64,000 nt of DNA, from positions 8,109,668 through 8,173,667 of the forward strand of contig JASEVX010000017.1 of assembly GCA_031761405.1 (NCBI GenBank), read 5' to 3'. Position numbers and translations under genes: made by a program. The notes under the pieces were generated by a model, which was not told where the DNA came from, searched no databases, and was given only the letters and a program-made list of their open reading frames with translations. Numbering within the stretch: position 1 is the first letter of the stretch; each line of letters opens with the position of its first letter. Source of the DNA: Serripes groenlandicus. Its lineage: Eukaryota; Mollusca; Bivalvia; Cardiida; Cardiidae. This document shows, piece by piece, positions 53,918 to 64,000 of this stretch.

Positions 53918-56330
53918 AGTCGCCGGGCAGAAGCCCGCGACTTTTATTTTTAATAGGTTTTCGGAAATGGCATGGGCGGGGGGTTATTATTTTTTTTATT
54001 TTTTTTAAATGTCTTGAACATATTACAATTGCGTTTGTTTAAAAACACTAAGTTATGACACATCTAAAATGAAATAAATATTCCGATGTTTTAAGTATGT
54101 GCAGTTTCTTTAATTTGACTGGCATTTACGTTTTTGTGTTTTATTTACGAAGACAAAACAGTCCCTATTAGCTAGACTGAGATACTTTATTTTCATAAAC
54201 TATGTAATCGAAAGGCGATAACTACAAACCTTTACGTTGCACAGTCTAATTTGTTTACATACGCGCACCTGCTAGCAGCAGACTATCGATATGAATATCA
54301 CGTCGAATTTTCCTTTTAATAGATAAGTATCAACATAAACTGGTAACAGAAACAAAAATAAGAAATAATTTGTGAAAATATGTCTCAAATATAAGCCTGT
54401 TTATCGGTCGTGAACGTCGAAACGCCTTTTCCTCAGTTCGTGACCTAGTTTCATATTGCCAAATATTACAGGAAGTAAAATGTAAACTTAGAAAAGTGAC
54501 TTGTTTATGCAGACAAAAAATGTCGCACGACAAATTGATTTCTTAAACGTCACGAAACGAGTGCATGGGTCGAATGTAGGAGAAAGAAAGATAATATAGA
54601 AATGCTTTTTTTCTCTCGAATGCAGTGGAATAAAACATGCACTAAAGCTTTGCCTGATTTTTTATTCACTTTCTTCGATGTCTGACACTACGACTCGATC
54701 TTGACACGAGGGTCAACATTTCGAAAGAATGCTCAAACATCTTATTACAGATAGATAGCTTATATTACACGCCTAAATGATGTGATATTAAATGTTTATT
54801 TGGCTTGAAACAAATTAAGAGAAGAACAAACTCTGATAAAAAATAGATTTAAAAATTAAGAAAATCTGCTCTTTCGCACCAAATTAATTTCATACTTGCC
54901 ACCTATTAAATAGTAATGGGTCTCGCAACTGGAATTTCTCTTGCGACAAACATATATTGTATGCATCGACGATTTAGATAAACAATTTAGCTGATATGTT
55001 GTTTCAAGTGTGGTCTTACTTTTACAACATATGAGGATAAATTTTAACATCTGTGAAATATTTATTATAATTATTATTAAAAAGGAGGAAGTTCATGTCT
55101 TCTGCAAGTTAACCGTTTTCTCAATGTTTCAAGCGTTTAAAGGTTTTCATTGTTGCTTCAGACATGGAAAGGGTTTAATAGCTTTTTATTGCATGTAGAT
55201 TTAAATCCCAAAATATATTTGTTGTGGTTTTATTGACAAATACAAAACATCAAAAGTCCTGACCAAAAGAAATCCTGAAATTTGTATATCTATGTGGAAT
55301 TTCAAAAATCCTGGAATTAGTCTTTATGAAAACATTATGTGTATGTTTAGACTAATGTAAGTCAAGAATACATGTGTGTTAAAAAATAAATCAATGCAGT
55401 CTTTTCCGGCGATATTGATGCCTTGCATTAACTTGCTCTTGTTCTTCATTAATATAGGTCGGCTGCTACTAACCTGCTCTTCCATATTTATCTGTCAACA
55501 AGCTGATTAGCAGTTGATTGAAAGTGTGCGTGTTGTTTTAAATTTTAACACAGCGCCTATTTTGATAAAAATAAATCCCCACACGTAGACATACTCTATA
55601 TATATTCATATCTTTACCATATACAGTAAATTCTAAAATAAACCTGGCCATGGTACTTAAGTTTGATAACTTAGTTCAAAGGCCACTGTTCGACAATTGT
55701 GTTGATACTATTGAATATGCAATGGCCTTCAGTCGATACGCTAATGTATCGAAAATGAAAGTGAAACAGGGATAAAGGCTGAAAGCTCTTAACTCTTTTG
55801 GAGGTTTATTAGATAAATCACGCAGGTTAAAGTAGAGGAAGTATTTAAAAATGTTGCACTATTTTCCTCACATTTCATTAACCATATCATTGTCCAGTTA
55901 GATATTCGTCGTAAAAAAAACACCACCACATACACGTTCGCTTAGATTCACGTTCGACCGACGCGTTGCTGTAGTGGTGTAATTAATCCCACAACCCAAC
56001 GCGCCAAGAAGGGAAAGGCTAACTTGAACGCTTTCGAAACAATATGTATACTACTGACATACACGCACATTTTGACTCATCTACAGCAGGTGACTTTGGA
56101 ACACATAATTGTAAACAGGGCAATTTCTCCTTTTGTCACAATGTTTTCAACTTTATTATTTATTGTCAGGCGCGTAGCTGCCTATACGCGAGTACGCGGC
56201 TGATTCCACATGATTCTGACAACACAAATAAAAGAATTCCGCCAAAGTTGCAGTATGCGAACTTGACTACATGCTCATATCAAACGTTCCTTGCCGTTCC
56301 TATACTAAATTATAATATCCTTTATAGCAT

Positions 56331-56560
56331 ATGCGGCCCCGGCTCACATTTCCCCGACCAGCAGCGGAGTGATAACTTGAAACAAGGCCTGCACTTCGCC
56401 GTAAGCGCGAGTAGACGGCGGAACCTGCCGTATAGCACATGCGGCCCCGGCTCACATTTCCCCTACCAGCAGCCGAGAGCTCGCTTGAACCAAGGTCAGA
56501 ACTTCGCCTTAAACTCGGGTAGACGGCGGGACCTGCCTCATATGCGGCCACGGCTCAGAT
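56331..56560. repeat. GC-rich tandem repeat, about 105-bp units
   Basis: 'atgcggccccggctcacatt' begins at 56331 and 56439, and a diverged third copy at 56542. Units also share 'ccagcagccgag' and 'agacggcgg-acctgcc'. It is strikingly GC-rich in an AT-rich window and absent from the paralogous unit at 58-61 kb. Confidence 0.75.
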
Positions 56561-56580
56561 TTCCCGGCCAGCAGCCGAGT

Positions 56581-56795
56581 GCTCTCCTAATACACGCGGC
56601 GGACTCTGCGAGAAACCCGCCTACTAAAGGCCAGCGTTCCACTCCCGTGACAAAGAAACGTGTTCCACTCCGCTGACAGTGGCCTCTGGGCCCAAGAGCT
56701 CTCCTAATACACGCGGCGGACTCTACGAGAAACCCGCCCACTAAAGGCCGGCGCTTCACTCTCGTGACAAAAAAAAGTGTTCCAGTCCGGTGATT
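56581..56795. repeat. GC-rich tandem repeat, 117-bp unit, two copies
   Basis: 'gctctcctaatacacgcggc' begins at 56581 and 56698. Both units contain 'gagaaacccgcc', 'ctaaaggcc' and a 'gtgttcca' end. It adjoins the previous array. Confidence 0.75.
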
Positions 56796-59700
56796 AAACA
56801 ATAGATCTGAGTATTATTAATATAATCGGGGCTTGTATTTGTTTGCTATTTTTAGCTCTATTTTAGAGAAAAATTTCTGCCGAGTAAAGGGCTTATTTGT
56901 TGATTTATGATCATAAAACTGTCCATTTTCCAGTACTAAATAAAGCACCTCAGAACGCTCAGAATGCACCAGATTGCACCCCTAGCACAATTATGAATCC
57001 ACCTGAATAGAGGGCTAGCTACACCCCTGATTGTAAACCTTCATTTAAAGAAATATCCAGTACTTTTGCCTTGAATCGTCTGCTGCAGAATAGTTTCATA
57101 TGGAAAAGGGATAAAACGTTTCGGTCCGATAACTGTAATATTGATTTAAACTTAAGGACATAAATATAGACTGGTTCCTAGATGTTAACAATCTTGTTCG
57201 AAACTATATTTCTTAAAAACCTTGTATGGTAGGTCTTCCAATAGGGAAGAAAGTCAGTAAAACACTTTATATCATCAATACTCTATAAAGTATGTTACTT
57301 AGACTGCCTAGATTATTTTCCGGCGAAGTTTTATTGACGTCAAGTTTTACCTTTTTTGACGAAGGAAAGTGAAAGGTTTAGCCATTTAAAGTACGCTACA
57401 AATAAATCACGAACGTAAATATATATTTACCTTGTTTTGTTGCTTTACGATGTTAAAACTCCCGTGTTCATTCCACCAAACAGGTTATATTTCTCTAGAC
57501 TATTAATCATCCTATCAAGTAATGCGTCAATATAATAAGGTAAACGTTTTACATAATTATATTGACATTGTACTTTCGGAAAATGTTAGATGGGTCACTA
57601 GTTTCGATATTAGGTCTTAATTTAGCGCTTACTTCATTTGAAAAAATGTGATGTCGCTTTTTGTTTGTTTTACACCCCTTCCCATACAAACGCTTTCTGA
57701 CTCCAGCAAACGACTTTTAAAAACATTATGGCAAGATGAGATATTGCTCATTATGAGTAATGTCTCATTTTGCCGCAATTTTTTCAACTTCATTCAATCA
57801 TTTTTCTTATGTTTATATATAGAGCTAGTGTACATGTGTTTGACTAAATGTCTTACAAGTCGTCTGCTACAAATGTGTGGTATGTGTGAAGGGGATAATT
57901 AAAGTGTATTGGGCAACGGCGTCCTATGTTGAACATGGTCATACCTTTCAGCGGTTATTAGTCGCCGGGCAGAAACCCGCGACTTCTATTTTTAATAGGT
58001 TTTCTGAAATCACATTGGAGGGGGGATTATTATTAGAAAGAAACACATTTAGATGTCTTGAACATATTACAATTGTGTTTGTTTAAAAACCCTAAGTAAT
58101 GACACATCTAAAATGAAATAAATATTCCGATGTTTTAGGTATTTTCAGTTTCTTTATTTTGACTCGCATTTATAATTTGTTTGTTTTATTTACGAAGACA
58201 AAACAGTCCCTATTAGCTAGACTGGTATACTTTATTTAACACTATATACTACATGTTATCAGAAGGCGATAACTACAAACCTTTACGTCGCACAGTCTAA
58301 TTAATTGGTTTACTTACGCGCACCTGCGTGACTCGCGAATACCAACTGCGTAGATCAATCTCCTTTGCAGAGAGCCGCTCTTTACACGTACTTACAAATA
58401 GTAAATTATAGGTGATTTAAAATGTTGATTTGGTTCGAAACAAATGAAGAAAAGAACACACCGAGATAAAACTGGTTTTAATGGAAAAATGACTTTGAAC
58501 GAACACTCTCTGCCTATAAAGAGAGTTTCAAGAACGACACCTCTGCGAATAAGAAAGAATCGGATCTTTCGTACAAAATTATTTCGTCCTTGACAATTTT
58601 AAATGTGTCATTTAATTCCCTAAAGGCATATTGCTTCCGATCTGCATATTGTTATGGATCATTGACACAAGGGCGCTCATCATAATATAATTTTAAAACA
58701 TGAGTAGTTTGTTATTTTCATTATAAAAAAGGAAGGAAAGAATTAAAATAAATTAACATGTTGTAGGGCTAAGTTTTTGTTCGAAACTAAGTTTAAATTA
58801 TACCACAATTTCAATGAGATTTAACTGTTTAGTTGATACTATATTTCGAAGGTGGTCTAATTTATAAATGTTGGACTACATTTTAACATTTGTTAAAGTA
58901 TGATATAATTAGGATGCCAAGCTAATATCATTTTGAGAAAAGGGAAAACTCGTGTCTTCAGCGATTTAACCCGTATCTCAATGTTTTAAAAGTAGATTGC
59001 TGCAAAGGTGTCCACTGTTGACTTTAAAAAAGGAAAGGTAAAATGACGTGCTATTGCATGCACATCCTAAATTGTCTGTTTTGTGGGTTTTTTGAAAAAT
59101 AATAAAATTCAAATATTCTGACAAACATCTTGAAAAGTGTATGTGGAATTCACAAATCTTATAATTATTCCTTAATGAAAGCACTGTATACATACTAAGA
59201 CTAATGATTGGCAAGATTACTCATTTCCATTACTGTTTATGATCAATAATTAGTTGGTTGTGTGTATGGTCAACCTACTTTGGAATGGAGATTGATCATA
59301 CATTTTGAAAGGCTTCAATTATCATTCACTTCGTTGACAAAACAATGCAAGTTATGATACATTTTCACTTGACCCCACCCCTGATGTTCCAATATGCCCC
59401 TCAGTTGATAACTGTTTATTCAACTACTATAATGTTAGTGTTATGCATAACTGCACTATGGATATCCGGCGACATTGATGCGTTGCATCAACTTTCTCTT
59501 GTTTCTAACGTTTACAGTTTTGGAACCTGGTTCAAAGCTGATTTTCCATGGCAATAGTGCGCAGGTACAAGACCAGATTACACTAGAGTAGGTTCTATGC
59601 AGTGTTGCTTGTAGTTATATTTCCTTTCTCGCGATTAGCTCACGTACTTAATAGCCAAAATGCACGAACTTACAGCGGAGCTAGGTTCGAAACTTTGTCA

Positions 59701-59841
59701 GAACTTTGTTTTGGTGATATATAAGCTAATTTTAAAATGGGTCGAGTTAGGTTAAATACAAGGACATAAGGTCAAATTGAAGAAAAATATTGTGGACCCT
59801 CTAGAAGCTGATGTTTGAATTGTTTATCAAATTATTTCATT

Positions 59842-60055
59842 AACCCTTTCCCTAATACCGACGGTTTCTGACGGCTTTGCAGCAGACAACTTTTGAAAAC
59901 ATTGTTGCAAAAGAATCAGTAATATCTCCTTCTGTAACAAAGTGTTTAACTCTTTAATGGTTAATAACCATTTCTTTTTTAGAGATATTTCACTTTTTTA
60001 TCTAAATATTTTTAAAATCGACTGCTGCATATTTGGTATACGTTTGAAAGGGTGT
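59842..60055. mobile_element. CTGCTGCAGA-family MITE, copy 7
   Basis: Left 'aaccctttccctaataccga' with 'ctttgcagcagacaactttt', centre with 'gaaaacattgttgcaaaag', right end 'tcgactgctgcatatttggt'. Confidence 0.6.
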
Positions 60056-60089
60056 TAAGTATTATTTATGAGCACCTTATCATAAGGAG

Positions 60090-60390
60090 TCTTGGTACTA
60101 AGGTGAGTATGACAAGGCCACCAAGACCCCCTTATTTAATACATCCCTGGTACTCAGATGAGTGTAACAAGGCATCACGATCCTCTTGTTTAATACATCC
60201 CTGGAACTCAGATGAGTGTAACAAGGCATCACGATCCTCTTGTTTAATACATCCCTGGTATTCAGGTGAGTGTAACAAGGAACCACGACCCTCTTGGTTA
60301 ATACATCCCTGGTACTCAGGTGAGTGTAACAAGGCACCATGACCCCCTTGTTTAATACATCCCTGGTACTCAGGTGAGTGTAACAAGACA
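60090..60390. repeat. 54-bp minisatellite, five full units
   Basis: 'acatccctgg' starts at 60141, 60195, 60249, 60303 and 60357, each 54 bp apart. Units read '...ttgtttaatacatccctggt' then 'actcaggtgagtgtaacaag'. Because 54 is a multiple of three, both strands stay open, producing artefactual ORFs with an 18-residue period. Confidence 0.9.
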
Positions 60391-60811
60391 AGGAGTCTAA
60401 ACTATGCATACTAAACTCTTTACAGAAGATTATTATTATGAACCTAGACATGGTATCTAATTTGATATCTCAGTTCAAAGGCCACTGATAAACAATTGTT
60501 CAGGTAAAATTGAATACGATATGGCCTTCAGTCGATAGGACAATAAATCTGAACAGCGCTAGAGGCTTAAAAGAAAATATATTACAAAATATAAGGAAGG
60601 TCAAAGTAGATCTACATTGATCAAATTGTAAACACAATGGAAAGAGTAAGTATTACATGTTGGACCCTTTCCCTCACAAACCAGTAAATGAATCAATGAA
60701 CAGTTAGATATTCGTCGTAAAGAAACCTACCTTCTTCCACGATAGTGTGTACTACATTCAGAGTGTCCACTTACACTTTCGGTTAAATTCACTTTCAATA
60801 CTTTAGAGACC

Positions 60812-60884
60812 GGCTCGTTGGCGTAGTGGTAAGAGCGTCCGCCTCGAGAGCGGGAGACCAGGAATCGATCCCCCGGTCGAGTCA
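60812..60884 (+). tRNA. tRNA-Ser(CGA)-like sequence, probably a SINE head
   Basis: A cloverleaf is possible. The acceptor strands 'ggctcg' and 'cgagtc' pair, the A box 'tggcgtagtgg' is good, and the anticodon stem tccgc/gcggg surrounds loop ctcgaga (anticodon CGA at 60845-60847). The T arm is weak (ggaatcgatcc instead of ggttcga-tcc) and there is no long variable arm as real tRNA-Ser has. The sequence is very like tRNA heads of molluscan SINEs. A decayed relative occurs at about 55957-55990 in the paralogous unit. Confidence 0.5.
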
Positions 60885-61450
60885 TACTAATTACTTTATA
60901 AATGACAGTTAATTCCCTCATTGTCGGGGGTAGCGTACCGAATGATGCGCTATTGTCATTTTGTTTGAATGTCTATTACACCGGTTTCAACAACATCAGC
61001 TTTACTCCAGCAAAATGAGCAATAACTCATCATAAGCAATTTCTCCTTTATCAACTTAACTGTAAACTTCCATTGGAAGAGATTTACAGTAATTTTGCCT
61101 AGATCATCTCAACGTCGTCTGCCGTAGATTTGTTTTATGTGGGAAAGCGATATAAACATTTCGGTCCGATGTATGCAATACTCTCGGTAAGTTATTTATG
61201 CGAAGCTAAATATTTTAACATGAAGTTTAAACTAGATTTACGAATGACCTATTGAAGTACGCTATATACTATTTTATCATGAACTTAAATCGATAGTTAC
61301 ATGTACCTTGTTTAGTTTCTTTACGATCTAGGGTCCATTTTAAATTTCTCCAGATTATTGAATCATCCTATAAAGTATGGCGTCGATGTTTCATATCTTG
61401 ACATTGCACTTTCAAAAGTGTACTTCCGGGTCTAATTATAGCACTCACTT

Positions 61451-61850
61451 TATTTAAAATTGTGACGTCACAGATCCCTTTTCAACAACATTCCGCGCTA
61501 TGACACGCTTATGCAGATTTATTAACCAAGGAACCGTGACGTCAACATTCGGACCACTGCACTCGAAAAAAGGTAGATACCTTGACTTCGTGAATCTCAA
61601 TTCATTATTTAGAGAAAAGGTGTCACAATATGGAACATGAGAATCGATAAAACTTACCGTAAACCCACGAAAAGAAACTCTTTATAACTTGATAAAGTTG
61701 ACGTTTCACGCCTGATTGGACCCCACAGTTAATATTGATGTTTCGATAATGCGTCAAACCAAAAGCGATATTTATCTATATATATTTTCTAGTACAGTGG
61801 TCAAACTTATAAAGTATCCGCAATTAATTTCCAGAAAACGCCTGTAAATG
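61451..61850. other. No feature seen
   Basis: AT-rich with two TGACGTCA-like sites (near 61463 and 61538). No ORF or repeat is supported. Confidence 0.35.
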
Positions 61851-61854
61851 GTTT

Positions 61855-62040
61855 AACCCTTCCCCTCCAACATTCAGACGGTTTTTGACGCATCTGCAGA
61901 AGACGAGTTTTGAAAACATTGTGAAAAGAATGAGCAATTTTTCCTCTTGCAACAATATTTTTTTAATTCATTCAATAGTTTCCATAGTTATGACTTTAAA
62001 AGTCGTCTGCTAGAGGTTTGTTGTTTGTTGGCAAACGTTG
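61855..62040. mobile_element. CTGCTGCAGA-family MITE, copy 8
   Basis: 'aacccttcccctccaacatt', 'catctgcagaagacgagttt', 'tgaaaacattgtgaaaagaa', then 'gtcgtctgctagaggtttgt'. Ends in inverted orientation as expected. Confidence 0.6.
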
Positions 62041-62173
62041 TCACGGCTATTTGACACTCCGTGCTCCTGCGCGAAATGTAGGTTTATTGTTCGTCATAAA
62101 GACAATTGAAGTGGTTATAGTAGATACTAAGAGAGCTTTTATGGACCTTTTCTTTTCATCTGCGTCAGATATG

Positions 62174-63790
62174 AACTTCTCTGTTCTGGCACCACATTCA
62201 TTCGAGTGAAACCACAAGTTGGACTTCAATTTAGGTTTCTGTTAACACATTCCAACTTAACCTTTTCCAAATGTAGGCGGATATTTTTTAATGACGAGTC
62301 ATATAGATCAATAGAAAGCAAGTTTTTATGATTATGACACATTCGAGCTCTAGATAAGTCATATTATCTTTTTTCGACGCTGAAACACTATGTTGTGGGC
62401 ACTCAAAAGAATAATCTCAGGGAGACTTTTCACATTTTTTGAGAATCCATAACATAGGGTTTGGTTGATTAGTAAGGGAGATACTGTAGGGGGAGAGACC
62501 AGTGTTCTCCACCTTATCTAGAGCTCTGATCCAAACTAATTTGGCAATCCTTGGTGCAGATCTACTCCTTGACCTAATTGTTGTAGGTAAAGGAGCAGAA
62601 CAGCACCAAGGAAAAGCTATTGAATGGTTTAGATATATCGTTTTTTATTGGAACAACATGAGGCCAGTTGGGGTCTTATTGTTTCGCAATCATACAAAAT
62701 GTAGCATGACATACATAAAGGTGATATGCATAACACACATAGGGGTTACACTTCTTTCATTTTTCAGAATTTACAGGTGGGGCCACATTACATTCAAGCA
62801 GACATCTAAGGCTCTAGCGAGACTGCACATTTGCACAGACTTACCTGAGGCTTCGCATTTAGATTGTGCAAGAATACCCTTAATGGCCTCGATTCATGAT
62901 GAGTTATCCTGAATAAGTATTTAGATTAGCCCTTTATCTATACTGGTGGTCACATCACACAGAACGGACCTTCTTGTGCAGTTTGATGTAAGTAAAAGTT
63001 AATCTCATTACCTCTGAAGGTTAGTTTACGTCTGACGTTGATTTATGCTATATTTAATTTATTTTGCCAGAATGTTTTCATTTCTATACAATTATCATAC
63101 ATTTATTTACAGACATTTGTTAAGTTTGTGCCAAGATATGTTCGTCAGGTGCAGATTTGTTGTATGTGCAAAATGATAAGTACAAGCTTCTTTAAAGTGG
63201 ACACAAGCCATTTGTATCCGGGTCTGGCCAATCGTAAATATAAGCTTCAAACACTTAAATCCTTATGCCAATTTCAAAACAATTCACATAAATGTTGCTG
63301 ATGTAATCCGTTCCCAACAATTGTACAACAACTTAAAATCTGTGAAGAATTTTGGTTGCTCGGTTTCCAAAAGGTGGGGTGTCAAAATTCTCTTTTCTCA
63401 CAGGAATTGAACTACTGACTGATTTGGAATCTAAATTCAGCCAAATTTGTAAGGGTATTAAATATATATCTATGGAATGAATTATTGTATATGAAGTGAA
63501 ACACAAACTTATTCAGCTATTTCAGCTTTATGAAATATCAAAAATGCAATTATCATGTTGTCCTCAAAATTTTAAACATAAAAGAACCTCAAATCTGTAT
63601 CAGTGAATTCATGTAGGACTTGTAGAAATAGAAAAAACCATTGAAGGCAAATAGAGGAATTGCTTCTTCTTTTCACAAGTGATCTGCTACAGATGTTTGA
63701 AAAGTATTTTGTAGTAGTATCAGTTCAAAGCTTGACCATTTTCAATGTAGGTTCAGCCTGTTAAACTTCTACCATCTACATGTACATATT
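62174..63790 (+). repeat. Segmental duplication block, copy 3 (truncated Sel1)
   Basis: Collinear with 40483 and 14893 from 'ttctctgttctggcaccaca' onward, through the foldback hairpin (62386-62463) and exon 3. Exon 4 has been deleted: sequence jumps from the 'ctcacaggaattgaactac' intron text (63400) to text matching 19.3/44.0 kb. Confidence 0.7.
62587..62632 (+). pseudogene. Sel1 exon 3, copy 3 (donor lost)
   Basis: 46 bp after 'ttgtag', encoding KGAEQHQGKAIEWF in the spliced frame. The donor GTATAT has become ATATAT, so the exon can no longer be spliced normally. Confidence 0.7.
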
Positions 63791-63794
63791 AACT

Positions 63795-64000
63795 AGGGAT
63801 GGCAACGAATATTCGATTAAACGGTCGAATATTCGAATACTATAGCATGGTTCGAATATTCGATGAAATCAGTCGTTTAAAAAAAAGAAATCAAATTTTA
63901 TTTTTTGTTCGTGTTTATTTTTTTATAAACTGTAAGTAAAGGGTTACCGATGGTCTATTTTACGCGTAGTTTATAAAGTGTCAACATAGTGTATAACATG
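63795..64000. mobile_element. Partial hAT-like repeat cut by the window end
   Basis: 'agggatggcaacgaatattc' resembles the terminal repeat of the elements at 18418 and 42985 but has 'cgaatattcga' motifs in place of 'cgagtactcg'. The other end is outside the window. Confidence 0.4.

Larger units (their letters stand above)
53917..57650. repeat. Tandem segmental duplication, unit 1
   Basis: Starts at 'tagtcgccgggcagaagccc' (hairpin with 'gggcttctgcccggcgact' symmetry) and runs collinear with 57958-61450. Shared landmarks are 'gcgatattgatgccttgcat' near 55409 (pair 59469), 'ggccttcagtcgatacg' near 55723 (60523) and 'tcggtccgat' near 57122 (61152). No host gene was recognised inside. Confidence 0.65.
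57958..61450. repeat. Tandem segmental duplication, unit 2
   Basis: A diverged copy of 53917-57650 beginning 'attagtcgccgggcagaaac'. It lacks the GC-rich arrays and instead carries the 54-bp minisatellite and a better-preserved tRNA-like SINE head. No gene is supported here. Confidence 0.65.

Noticed and set aside
56044..56676. 210-codon ORF on the + strand
   Set aside because: Its first part is a MITE remnant and its second half is the GC-rich tandem array translated; no domain.
56300..56800. CpG-island promoter
   Set aside because: The GC content comes from tandem arrays and no gene start lies beside it.
60090..60390. CRISPR-like regular repeats
   Set aside because: Units are contiguous with no unique spacers; this is a minisatellite in a eukaryotic genome.
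60052..60451. ORFs of 84-117 codons on both strands
   Set aside because: They are generated by the 54-bp minisatellite, whose unit is a multiple of three.
60812..60884. Functional nuclear tRNA-Ser gene
   Set aside because: The T arm is defective and the long variable arm of tRNA-Ser is missing; a decayed paralogue nearby fits a SINE.
62502..62912. 136-codon ORF containing the exon 3 text
   Set aside because: It is a read-through of the pseudo-exon and its flanking intron; the same intron text is non-coding in the other copies.

Overview
This looks like nuclear DNA from a bivalve mollusc. It is AT-rich and intron-rich, its genes have short exons with GT-AG borders, and it is packed with small inverted-repeat elements. 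Several repeats (heads reading TTAGCTCACCTGAGC, TGAGCCGT-ended elements, degenerate 'gtgacctagtttttgaccc' arrays) are ones I associate with bivalve genomes. That assignment comes from recall, not from a search. Nothing indicates a bacterium, plasmid or free virus.

Layout. 1-4.3 kb: repeats, foldback elements and a possible host exon on the minus strand near 1 kb. 4.3-7.0 kb: two wrecked, head-to-head copies of a virus-like DNA element encoding an A32/FtsK-type packaging ATPase. 7-10.7 kb: local tandem duplications and MITEs. 10.8-20.8 kb: a host gene on the + strand for a small Sel1-repeat protein. Its five core exons splice in frame to 140 residues, and its penultimate exon has been duplicated twice in tandem. 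22.4-37.1 kb (minus strand): the BTB half of a Kelch-like (KLHL) gene, split by a 12.3-kb Ty3/Gypsy retrotransposon in its first intron. That retrotransposon is in turn split by a 4.9-kb, apparently full-length LINE whose ORF1 begins with a 2A-like sequence. 39.3-40.3 kb: a 5'-truncated LINE tail. 40.5-45.2 kb: a decayed second copy of the Sel1 gene's 3' half. 48.0-52.0 kb (minus strand): an intact four-exon BTB-BACK-Kelch gene encoding 658 residues. 53.7-61.5 kb: minisatellites inside a roughly 4-kb tandem duplication. 62.2-63.8 kb: a third, truncated Sel1 copy.

The window therefore reads as a tandem array of [Sel1 gene (+) / KLHL gene (-)] units: unit 1 at about 10.8-39.2 kb, unit 2 at 40.5-53.65 kb, unit 3 starting at 62.2 kb. 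Decay is reciprocal. Unit 1 keeps the good Sel1 gene and has lost the KLHL BACK/Kelch exon; unit 2 keeps the good KLHL gene and has a dead Sel1 copy. Shared insertions (a hAT-like element and foldback MITEs at the same positions) show those elements arrived before the unit duplication. The 478-bp tandem duplication, the Gypsy element and the LINE are seen in only one unit and look younger.

Most promising leads: the LINE's ORF1 and ORF2 lie in one frame with a single UAG between them and no ATG before the endonuclease domain; a Gypsy pol ends in C2H2-type zinc fingers; that Gypsy copy has nearly identical LTRs but a multiply broken coding region; and the three phase-matched Sel1 exons.
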